64,000 nt of DNA from Knufia peltigerae (taxonomy: Eukaryota > Ascomycota > Eurotiomycetes > Chaetothyriales > Trichomeriaceae), in NCBI GenBank assembly GCA_030247855.1, contig JAPDRN010000029.1:62001-126000 (forward strand). The letters run 5' to 3'. Position numbers and translations under genes: made by a program. The notes beneath the pieces are model-generated. The model saw only the letters and a program-made list of their open reading frames with translations, ran no database searches and was not told the DNA's origin. How positions within the stretch are numbered: position 1 is the stretch's first letter; the number at the start of each line of letters is the position of its first letter. Of the stretch, positions 55,086 to 64,000 are shown in pieces.

Positions 55086-55590
55086 TCGTTTCAGACTCAC
55101 CACAGTAGCAGAGGAAGTCGAACATTTCAAGAACAAGAAGCTAATTTCATCTCAGATACATGGACCGGCAGAGGAGGTTGCACAAATCGTCGAATCATAT
55201 ACAGCGCCTCAGAATATCACAATAGATCGTAGCAATTAAAGCCAAGCTTCAGTTGTAGATCAGGGACAGAACTCGTCGAATGCGCATCAGCCGGAGCTAA
55301 ACACATTGCCCCAAAACCGTCAGACGCAGGACGCAGGCGTGAAAAAGTCGGCGCATCGAAAGTCTTTGCCACCCTAAAAGCATCCTCGGTAAACCCTCAT
55401 TGAGCGACGGTGCATATCAGCTTGAACGCAGACTCGAAGGAGCAGTGAGGCTAAGCACTGAGCCCCAGTCCATCTTCGAAACCTAATTTATGGAAGCTTA
55501 TTCCGCCATTCGGATAGGCGAAGAGCGAGTACGAGGTATCTCCGCCTGGTGGAATCACCCAACGACCTCAGTAGCTAGAAAGTTAATGAA
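55086..55590 (+). pseudogene. Decayed coding remnant, family unknown
   Basis: Coding-like stretches on the plus strand are separated by stops and shifts: TTVAEEVEHFKNKKLISSQI and VAQIVESYTAPQNITIDRSN-stop, then a Gln/Asn-rich stretch, then YQLERRLEGAVRLSTEPQ, MEAYSAIRIGEERV and WWNHPTTSVARKLM ending near 55590. Composition and length suggest a dead protein gene. I cannot assign it; chance open readings remain possible. Confidence 0.3.
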
Positions 55591-56129
55591 GACGATATGA
55601 TGGCATCCATAGTGCTGTAAGAGTGCTGTTCAGGCAGTCAACCCAGTTATTGAGCACGTGCTTGCATTTCTGAGCCAACGAATAGTGGGAAGTCATTGTA
55701 CCAATTTTCATCACATGAACAGTCGTGTTAATACTCTTGTGCACATCACGCACTGTGTAACGTGAACATTGCATGCTTCGTGTTCTCCAATTTGGGCACA
55801 GTCCGAGAGAAAAGTCAGGCTTCCGTTCCGTATGGGCCGGGCGGAACAGGTTAGGCCCACAGGGCGTTGCTCTTCACAAATGGGGGAAAGCGGGAAATAG
55901 GGCCAGTGTGGACCATGGCCGGTAACCACTGTGTCTTTCGCCAGGAAAGGGTGTCTCCGAACAGCCTAGGTCCGATTATTGCTTCACGTAGATTGACACA
56001 CATAAGTCGCGCGACGATATATGAACAGCTATTACTAGGTGTAGGAAACTCTTTGATAATCTGCTTAGGGCAGTGCAAACATATCGAAAAACACTGGACT
56101 AATATTTCTTGCCTTGTTGTAACTTTCCC

Positions 56130-57527
56130 ATGGCTCTTTCCATCAAACTTTCTTATGATGAAGAGAAGCCATTGACACCTGGATCCATGGTGCTGGGCGT
56201 GGTCAAGTTCACTACTTCCGAAGACCGAGCCATCGAATCCCTAGATATCGACTTCAAAGGCCGAACGAAAGTCTTTCTCAATCAGAACTATGGCGACATG
56301 GTTGTCTCCAGAACAGACTTTACATCGGAGAGCTACCTCTTCAGCCGGCATACGAATCTATACAGTGGTGAGAGAATCGAATATAAAGGGACATACTCTT
56401 GGCCCTTTGCTTTTCGGATTCCACGATTTGCGGCACCTCGAGCTGTGCCACCAGGGTCGAAAGACTCGTTCTATCCAATACGCCCATGGAAAGGTGATGC
56501 TGCACTGGTTGCCCACCCTCTGCCTCCTAGTATGAAGCAAAGCGGCAAGTTTATTTGCTCTATACAATATTCCCTCGACGCGACACTCGTGTACCAAGCT
56601 CCAGCTGCCAATCACATCAAAAGGAAGGGGGCCAAACTGGAAGCATCTCGGTCGATATCTGTTCAGAGCCTGGATATGACTTGCTGCACACAGCCTGCGG
56701 ACGACTGGCCGTACATTGTTCATCGTCACACGATGTGCTGCGCCCTGGGACGTTCTTCTCCTCGGCCCATTTGCCGCCTGATCCCGATTCTTCCCAAGAT
56801 AAGTGCACATTCGGCACCGGAAGTGAAGCTTTTCTTTTCTGTATGGTTGCCAAAGAAAGTGGAAATCAAAGAACAGCAAGCGTTCTTCGTCCCCATTTCC
56901 TGCACGATGGACAGCTCTGCAGCAGGTCAGGAGCTATCACCATTGACAGACGAACAATGTCCGAACGCTGTGGTGTGCTCTTTCAAGCTCGCACTAATGC
57001 AGCATACACATGTCCGAGCGGGGTCCCATACCAGCTCATCTTCCCAACGCGTTTTCATTCGAAGAGGATCAGTTACAGTACCCGTCTCCCACAAGAGTTC
57101 ATCTGCAACCCAAACAACAACTAGCACCCCAACCTCATCGGTCAACCTCTGCGACGCCACCGATATGTCCCTCCCTCCCGATCTACTGAATGCAGATTTT
57201 TCAACCTACAATATTGCTCGCCTTCACAGCCTCGAGATTTCCTTTCGTATGAAATACGGAAAGAAGAAGCATAAGTTCACATTACGCGACATTCCTCTCC
57301 GGGTCGTACCTCAGTCTGAACGAGAGCTTGATAGACGATTGAACGAAGGTATAGAGGAAGATGACGAGTACGGGTGCTACCTGATCGGGATTCGGTGGCA
57401 AGATTATCGCGCAAATACAAGTTGTACTGGAGATCATACAAGAGAACTTCTACAAGCTATCATTGCAGAACCCGGTGGCGATGGCGATTGTGTTTTGGAA
57501 ATCCCACCGCCTGCTTACACTGCTTAA
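56130..57527 (+). CDS. Arrestin-like (alpha-arrestin/ART type) protein with C-terminal PPxY
   Basis: Single exon, 465 residues. The N-terminal arrestin fold reads MALSIKLSYDEEKPLTPGSMVLGVV, IDFKGRTKVFL and the SGERIEYKGTYSWPFAFRIP strand region; a second beta-rich half follows a Ser/Thr-rich linker. The protein ends EIPPPAYTA, containing PPAY, a PPxY docking motif for WW domains of Rsp5/Nedd4-type ubiquitin ligases. Fungal alpha-arrestins recruit that ligase to plasma-membrane transporters for endocytosis. The start at 56130 gives the family-like MALSIKL; an upstream ATG in frame is not needed. Many transporters in this window could be clients, but none is indicated. Confidence 0.82.
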   Translation: MALSIKLSYDEEKPLTPGSMVLGVVKFTTSEDRAIESLDIDFKGRTKVFLNQNYGDMVVSRTDFTSESYLFSRHTNLYSGERIEYKGTYSWPFAFRIPRFAAPRAVPPGSKDSFYPIRPWKGDAALVAHPLPPSMKQSGKFICSIQYSLDATLVYQAPAANHIKRKGAKLEASRSISVQSLDMTCCTQPADDWPYIVHRHTMCCALGRSSPRPICRLIPILPKISAHSAPEVKLFFSVWLPKKVEIKEQQAFFVPISCTMDSSAAGQELSPLTDEQCPNAVVCSFKLALMQHTHVRAGSHTSSSSQRVFIRRGSVTVPVSHKSSSATQTTTSTPTSSVNLCDATDMSLPPDLLNADFSTYNIARLHSLEISFRMKYGKKKHKFTLRDIPLRVVPQSERELDRRLNEGIEEDDEYGCYLIGIRWQDYRANTSCTGDHTRELLQAIIAEPGGDGDCVLEIPPPAYTA

Positions 57528-58449
57528 CAGATGTCTGTGTCTCAATGGAACAGCTGCCCCCCCCCCCCCCCCTTTCTACCGAAGATGGTTCGTAGTCTTG
57601 GCGGCTCCGTGAACGGACCTGATCCTAACATCACCGACTGCAATGTTACTAAGTACCTTGGTTGTGGGCGCCTTCAAAATATCCGGCAGTTGACTCATTG
57701 GCCATGGCGTAGCTACTCATCTTCACGTTTATCCCGATCTATTCGTCGTCTGGATCACAATCGGTCATGAAAGTACGGTAAGTTCTAGAATGGGAAGAAG
57801 TATGACGCGGCCGTAGTTTGTACGTAGGAGTCTCGAAACTCACCTCCATCTCCTCGTATTCTGCCTCATCTTTTGTTCTGTCAGAAGAATAACTTCAGCC
57901 AATGTGGAACTGTCTTTCAACAGTAGAGTTCCCAAGATTTTCGGGGTCTTGACTAGATACGGCTCAGGCTGTCAATGATCTGTATTTCCAGAGATGGGTG
58001 TCACGGTTGGGACGGGAAAAGCTCGAACAAATCCCGGAGTCGGTGCCGCTAGTCTCGAGAAAAGCGCAGCTCGGTGATCAAGGCTCCTCAAGAAATGTCT
58101 GGTGATGTCGAACTTGGGGGGATCATGACGGTAACCTACCTTTACTGAATATGGGGATAGATTCTGGGATATTTGTCTTTCTCCACTGATTGTAGATCCA
58201 GAGATAGCTGGTTGATCATTTACCAAAGATGTCAAGGAGGGCCGAGAACAAGCAAACCACTCCTTTTCAGCTAGTGAGGTGGAGGGGTTGAGTCAACCCG
58301 GGAGCTTATATAGATGCCTCTAGAGTACGTGTAGCATTGCATTGACCTTGTACCTCTCCATCATCTTCGCAGCTCGTAGCTCGCAGCCCGCAGCCTCGCT
58401 TTACTCTTCTGGGGACGTGACAATATTTCAAAAGAATTACTCGAACAAC
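57528..58449. other. Intergenic, about 0.9 kb
   Basis: No gene is supported. The minus-strand frame at 57972-58235 has no domain. It contains a pure C tract, listed separately. Confidence 0.4.
57557..57572 (+). repeat. Poly-C tract (16 C)
   Basis: An uninterrupted run of 16 cytosines just downstream of the arrestin-like gene. Such tracts are prone to length error and slippage. Confidence 0.85.
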
Positions 58450-59682
58450 ATGGCGACAGATGAGCAAGAGTTTACTGGCACTGCCAACAACAACAACCAA
58501 AATGGCAACGCATCACCGGAAGGGAGCAAAGCAAATGACATGCAAAATGAGTATTTGACTCGCTACCAGACAGCTTCAAGCGTGGTCATTCCCAGAGAGG
58601 TTTTTGAGTCAATGTACCTCTCTCCGTATACACAGAGACTCGGACATCTACGCAGCACGTTTGGAAACCCGACGCCTATGTGAGTTAAACAAGAAGTAAT
58701 TAACGCTGTATGGACTAAAGTCTGATCAAAGGCCATTGATGGGTTTCTTGATCGCGTCTATGCCGTTGGGATGTAACCTGATGGGCTGGCGAGGTTCTGG
58801 TGGTGATGGAGCAGCCATAATGTAAGTATGAATATGCTATATTTACGATGACTTGCACTTACTTTATACCCTTATGCTGACCATGACTATGTCGGTAGCG
58901 GACTATTTTTCTTCTTTGGCGGAATGCTTCAAGTCCTTGGATGTATCTTGGAATGGATCATCGGCAATACCTTTCCATTCGTAGTCTTCGCTTGCTACGG
59001 TGGGTACCTACTACTGCTGGATTGTTATTCAAGAGACCTTGATCCAGCACAATACTGACGGCCTGGATTTCTCAGGTGCCTTTTGGCTGGCAATGGGAGT
59101 AACGCTCCAGCCCACTTTCAATGCACAAGCCTACTACGCCTCACAGCCCGGAGGAACTGCACAGTTTTACTCGAGTTTCTGTGAGTGCACTCACCTTTCC
59201 CGCTCACAGACACATGGTCTCCCTAACCACAATTTTCTCTCTCCCTAGCATTCTTCTGGATGGTGATGGCCCTGGTCACCTTCTTCTTCCTCATCGGCTC
59301 TCTCCGGACGAACGTCGTGTTCGTCCTGGTCTTCATATTCATCGATCTTGCTTTCATCATGTTGATGGCCACATACTGGTCCGCAGCTGAAGGTAAAACC
59401 GCGATTTCTGCAAAGTGTCAGAAGGTAATGCAAGCTTTTTTTCCATTCTTTAACCTTGACTTTTGTCCCTGGTTGATATGTTGTTTGTTGTAAGAAGAAA
59501 ATTCTAACATATGAGACAAGGCTGCTGGAGCCTTTATATTTGTCTTTTGTGTATTCGGCTGGTATCTGTTTTTCACAATGATCCTTATGGCTGTGGATTT
59601 TCCACTCCGGCTTCCAACTGGAGACTTGAGTACGACATTCAAGGGTGCGTCGGAAAGAAAGAAGCCGGAGCCCAAAGCGTGA
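58450..59682 (+). CDS. GPR1/FUN34/YaaH-family acetate-type transporter
   Basis: Six exons, 58450-58679, 58732-58821, 58899-58999, 59076-59180, 59249-59424 and 59521-59682, give 287 residues in phase. The family moves acetate and related small carboxylates across the plasma membrane. The signature is NPTPMPLMGFLIASM (the NPxPLGLxGF-type start of helix 1, split by intron 1). Six helices follow, including LFFFFGGMLQVLGCILEWI, MVMALVTFFFLIGSLR and AFIFVFCVFGWYLFF. The hydrophilic N-terminus carries Ser/Thr sites. The last intron/exon junction is duplicated about 0.58 kb downstream (see the repeat entries). Partners by position: the arrestin-like gene upstream and the FMN oxidase downstream. Confidence 0.93.
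59500..59552 (+). repeat. Direct repeat, copy 1 (intron 5/exon 6 junction of the carrier gene)
   Basis: 53 bp spanning the end of intron 5 and the first 32 bases of exon 6. It matches copy 2 at 60077-60129 with three mismatches, by eye. Confidence 0.85.
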
Positions 59683-61763
59683 GCCAGCCATACAGGGGAC
59701 GTTACGATGTCTGCACTACGTTACAGCACAAAGTTTCGATGGTTGTGTTCAGGATCCCTCATGCGACCGTGGGTAATGGGCATTATTTCCATAATTGGCA
59801 ACAATATCAGCATGGAATTTGTTTAGTGAAAGGGATGTCTTCCATGCGAGTATTGGCTGCCAACTCAGTATTTTGGGTAATAGTACTTTAATGTCTAATT
59901 GAAAATCAGCTGAATTCATATTCGGTACACATCTGCTGAGTCCAATTTTAGTATCGTGGAAGTATACTATGCTTAAGCCGAAGCCCTCGTCAGAACGCCG
60001 TAAACCTTGGGACCTTCTAAAGAACAGAAATGGTCTAAATTAACTGTAGTTGTATCTGCTGTTAGTTGTGGTCTTCAATTCTAACATATGCGACAAGGCT
60101 GCTGGTGCCTTTCTATTTGTCTTTTGTGTGAGATATGCAAGAATGCACCGATCTGAGTAGGAAAAACAGGGTCTACCCTGCCACGGTGTCGGCCCAAAAA
60201 AAGATCTCAGTCGGGACTTCTACAACCCGCCTAGCTCAACTCCCGATCTATCTTGGGAATGCTATAACACGTTCAATGAGGTAGAGCAAAGAATGATATA
60301 TGTAGCCTTGTCATGACTCTTACACATACACGTGGACATACAAAAATAGTAGGAAACCACTCAGGGAATCATTTTGGCACCGATGAACATATTTTGTGCG
60401 TTTGATAATGACCATCTCAATCACATACAGAAATTAGATTATATTTGCAGCATGCGTTATACTTTACAATATCTCATCAGTAGAAAATAGGTCAATTAGA
60501 GTGAGTGACATCTATGAGAAAGTTCGTTCGAGGGACATTCATTTTGTGGCTCATTTACTGGACTTGTGCTATTCTTTGGATTGGCAGCGAAAGATCCTCT
60601 TTTCAATCCATGAGATTATAGTAACCCAGGCAATCCGTCTGCAGTATCTCTGTTTGAACATCAACATCAACATCTACGTCGCAACTGTGCGGGACTCGAC
60701 GGGCTCGATGAAGCATATCGAGGTGCATTCATACTTGAGCCAACTCTAGGCCCCGCTAAGCTGGTCTGCGGATTGGCGCAGACTCTCATCTCTTGAAGCG
60801 GGTGATGATGAGGCTGTGTACCTATTCCGATAACAGAAGTAGCGATATCTGGATCCTATGAAGCTGGTTTAATCGTCAAGAGACGAGATAGCATATTATT
60901 TTGTTATTTTTGTTTATTTTGTTTCATTTTGAGTCTATAGTATTGATAGACCTCGAAGTCGATGTACTTCCTCTCGCATGATGCACGATATACATTGCCG
61001 CTCCCACCCTTTGATTTTCCAGTATGATATAAATCTTGCCGCCCAACCTACTGTTGTATATCTATGTTATAAGTGACGGTTGTTACTTCGAGTATCGTTA
61101 CCATCGACGCGAAAAACTGTTGGGTCATGCAATGACACTGGTCAGTTAAATTCTCGACTTCGGATGTACGGGCTGACGACGCCACGATGGTGTGCAGTGA
61201 TGGTAAGATAATTCTTCGTACGAGTTTAATTATTAAGCCACAGCGTTTGTGGTGATAACAACTCTTGCACGAGTTATCATCATTGCGCAACCCGCCTCGG
61301 GAAGCCCGAGGATTATATTCTAGCAGCATATTAACTCTCGGTATTGTCTTCCGCAAGTAGAACGACAGGATTAGTTTCTTACTCCCTTGACTAGAATGAC
61401 ATCGTGGCGATGTCGATCCTTAACATCCGGACGACTACTCCGCTCGGACAGTGCTGCGACTTGAAATGCTACTACCGGTAGAGTCAGTTACAGCCTCGTA
61501 TGGGGAAATGTCAGGGCCAGTTGTGCAATGGCCAATGTATCGCACTTCCTCGATAACTGGTGGTCTTGATCCGACACTCGCGTGATTCTCTCCGCCGGGC
61601 AAAAGATCGAGAAAACAGGGTCAAGCCACGTCGTCGAAATAGATCTGACTCCGATATGTTCAACGTCCGAGGCCATGTATTTACAGTATATCATGACACC
61701 TTTACTCAGCCAACTCTCAGGCTCCTCTCTTTTAGATAACCCAACCCGTCAATAACAGCGAGG
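59683..61763. other. Gene-poor 2.1 kb, with a fragment of the upstream gene
   Basis: No intact gene is supported. It holds the second copy of the 53-bp repeat. The frames at 60501-60749 and 61048-61356 have no domain. The sequence just before 61764 is the promoter of the FMN oxidase. Confidence 0.45.
60077..60129 (+). repeat. Direct repeat, copy 2 (orphan fragment of the carrier gene)
   Basis: Copy of the carrier's intron 5/exon 6 junction, standing alone 395 bp beyond the stop codon. It is followed by GTGTGAGAT instead of the continuing exon, so it cannot encode a useful product. Confidence 0.8.
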
Positions 61764-63093
61764 ATGTGCGATCCCAACAACCCAAATATCAAGGAACGAA
61801 CTACACCCCAATGGGGACTCTTGCAACGAGAGATGTTCTGGGCTCCGAACGAGAGACAATTCCCACCGTTCAATACCGAGCCGGATAAGCTGAAAGCCAA
61901 GGCACAGGAAAGGCTTACACAGGCCGGCTGGTACTATTCGTCATGCAACGCTGGTATCAACTGGACCCATTACGCCAATCGCACAGCGTTCTACCGTCAC
62001 CAGATCATCCCTCGAATGCTTATCGACACCAATGCACGCGATTCGGCCACAACGCTGTTTGGACACAAGCTTGCCGCGCCAATTGGGTTTGCTCCTATCG
62101 GCATCAACCGAATCTACCATCCCACAGGCGAGATCAGCGTGGCACATGTCGCGCGCGACCTTAATCTCCTCTACTGCCTTTCTTCGGCAGGGAGCTACAG
62201 CATCGAAGATGTGGGAGAAGCCAACGGCCAAGGAATCCGTTTCTTCCAGCTCTATCAGAGCCCTGACGATGAGCAAGCCCTCTCGATGCTCCGAAGAGCA
62301 CACGCCAGTGGTTTCCAAGCACTCATGCTTACCACCGACACATGGCAATTGGCGTGGCGGCATAACGATGTTGACATGGGCAATTATGCATTCTACCACG
62401 AGCATGGCGTTGGGGACATTGGGTTGAATGACTCGGTTTTTCTACAGCGCCTCAAAGAGGCAGGCATTGATCCGGACAAGGAACCCAAGAAAGCTGGTGC
62501 CAAGTGGATGGATGAGAATATCTGGCATGGGCACTCTCATACGTGGGCCAAGATGCCCTGGCTCATGAAGCACTGGCGGAGTATTTCGGGAGGGAAACCA
62601 TTCTGCCTCAAAGGCATACAGAGCGTCGCCGATGCCAAGAAGGCCGTCGAGCTAGGGGTCGACGGTATTGTCGTAAGTAACCACGCTGGAAGACAGGTCG
62701 ACGGAGCCATTGCTAGTCTTGACGCGTTGGAGAAGATCGTCGACGCTGTAGGAGACAAGATCGTTGTCATGTACGACTCGGGGGTCCGCACTGCTGCGGA
62801 TGTTTTCAAGGCACTGGCACTTGGTGCAAAGTTCGTTTTCATCGGCAGGCTCTGGGTAAGTATGATCCATGTCGTCGTCGCTTTCAAGAAGATAAGCGCT
62901 GATACCCATTTAGGTTTGGGGTCTCGGAATTGCAGGAGAGACTGGTGTCGACCACGTTATCCGCGCGCTCCTGGCCGAGTTCGACATACTACAGGAATGT
63001 TCTGGTTATCCCAAGGTCGACGACATCAACCGGGACGCCCTAGACAGCCTGCCCCGGGTCGCCATCATGCCGTCCTCGCCGACCATAACATGA
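61764..63093 (+). CDS. FMN-dependent alpha-hydroxyacid oxidase (lactate 2-monooxygenase-like)
   Basis: Two exons, 61764-62855 and 62914-63093, give 423 residues. The family oxidises L-2-hydroxy acids such as lactate or glycolate using FMN in a TIM barrel. Motifs: LAAPIGFAPIGINRIYHPTGE, YCLSSAGSYSIEDV, QLYQSPDDEQ, KPFCLKGIQSVADAK with the FMN lysine, SNHAGRQVDGA with catalytic His and Arg (usually SNHGGRQ), and YDSGVRTAADVFKALALGA. The Ala in SNHAG and Ser in DSG follow the lactate-monooxygenase-like branch rather than cytochrome b2, and no heme domain is present. The intron joins GRLW to VWGLGIAGE. The C-terminus (PTIT) has no peroxisomal signal. Confidence 0.93.
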
Positions 63094-64000
63094 TCTGGAT
63101 TCTGTTAAACGGTGTCGGTTTATTTTATGCGTCTTACCTGCGAAGACAGAACCTCCGTTCGCCCACACTCATCCGACTTGTTGACAAACTTGTTTTTTCT
63201 GCCCTGTGGATATTGGACCCCGGGGTAATAACGACGATACAGGCCTTCAACAGGGCTGTATTGGCAAGCATTGATCGGAGCGCAATGCAATTCACAACAA
63301 GAGCAATTGCCTCTATATATTTGCGCATTGCGCGCATCCTGATATAAAAGATAGATGGTTCAATTCATCATACCATGCATGCATCTTGTATTTTGCACGC
63401 CGTTTGACAGGTTTGGATCACAGCCGGAGACGGACGCGTAAGTCATCTTGTTCCTCGAGGCCCTGTATACGTATTGCGGAACAAGCGGAACCCAATTCGC
63501 GTTGGTGAGCAGGTTGGTGGGAAAGAATAGACAGGAAGGGTAGCTATAGCTACCGATACAGGTTCGGTCCGTGAGTTGTAGACTGATTCTGTGTGCGCCC
63601 TCCATAGCAAAGTCTCTCACATCCAGATCGTCCATATTTGGGGTTGGTGTAAAACAGTTCGGGCCAGAAATCTTTCCCATTTTGTGATCTCTTATCAATC
63701 AAGCACACGTTCGGCTTGCCATTGCAGTCTCTTATGGTGGCTTATTCCCTTTGACATGCTATCCTCCGAGCTTCCATGTTTGCAGAAGCTTTTTCTCGCG
63801 CTTGCATAGGTCGGAGAATAGATTCAATGGTCGATTGGGTGCTTTTTCAACGAGGTCAACAGCGTTTCGCGCAAGTGAACGTCTGTCGCGTGAACAGCGA
63901 CTTGTTCTCAGAGTTCCAGTGAGCTAAAGGTGGTAGGAGAGGAAAACCTAAGATAGAACACATCAGAATAGAGGGCAGCAAGACCGGTATCAGATACGAT
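63094..64000. other. Right end, no gene firmly supported
   Basis: A minus-strand open frame with ATG at 63680 (about 106 residues to 63360, starting MGKISGPNCFTPTP) has no recognised domain and could be part of a gene or noise. Nothing else is seen. Confidence 0.3.

Noticed and set aside
60501..60749. 82-codon plus-strand frame in the gene-poor 2-kb stretch
   Set aside because: No domain and low-complexity composition (NININIY).
1..64000. CRISPR arrays, phage, plasmid or bacterial operon features
   Set aside because: Gene structure with many short spliceosomal introns and Zn2Cys6 proteins is eukaryotic; no regular spaced repeats were seen.
1..64000. Transposons, tRNA or rRNA genes
   Set aside because: No transposase, reverse transcriptase, terminal repeats or clear cloverleaf was recognised by eye; a dedicated scan could still find a tRNA.

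Overview
This window is nuclear DNA of a filamentous ascomycete (Pezizomycotina). Genes are densely packed on both strands. Most are interrupted by short GT-AG introns of about 45-100 bp, often with a CTAAC/CTGAC-like branch site. There are no operons or ribosome-binding sites, and four Zn2Cys6 regulators, a fungus-specific family, are present. I could not fix genus or order. Most genes are accessory metabolism (transporters, oxidoreductases, local regulators). Exon models were built by hand and checked for reading phase and plausible splice sites.

Layout. 0-5.4 kb: ring-cleavage-type VOC dioxygenase, fumarylacetoacetate-hydrolase-family enzyme and a zinc-free MDR reductase, all on the minus strand, which looks like an aromatic-catabolism group. 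6-11.6 kb: class V aminotransferase divergent from a class IV branched-chain aminotransferase, followed by a large MFS exporter. 12.7-13.2 kb: decayed gene. 13.5-18.3 kb: PhyH-type dioxygenase, Zn2Cys6 regulator and MFS transporter. 19-25 kb: flavin amine oxidase, transketolase/dihydroxyacetone-synthase-like enzyme, zinc polyol/butanediol dehydrogenase. 25.8-37.2 kb: Zn2Cys6 regulator, two sugar-porter MFS genes, an SDR, an ABM-like protein with a frame problem, and a GFA-family protein. 38-42.6 kb: small Zn2Cys6 regulator, MARVEL-like protein and an unrecognised multipass protein.

43.1-54.3 kb is the most interesting part. It holds a two-domain CrcB/FEX fluoride exporter, a Zn2Cys6 regulator, a divergent extra-type enolase, a family I inorganic pyrophosphatase, a 120-residue protein that shares a short motif with the exporter's N-terminal tail, and an HPP-family membrane protein. 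Enolase and pyrophosphatase are the two classic fluoride-poisoned enzymes, so exporter plus both targets plus a local regulator reads as a fungal fluoride-resistance locus. It parallels bacterial fluoride-riboswitch regulons. I know of no description of this arrangement in fungi, but I could not search.

54.3-64 kb: decayed coding remnant, arrestin-like protein with a terminal PPxY motif, GPR1/FUN34/YaaH acetate-type carrier with a duplicated fragment downstream, and an FMN-dependent alpha-hydroxyacid oxidase.
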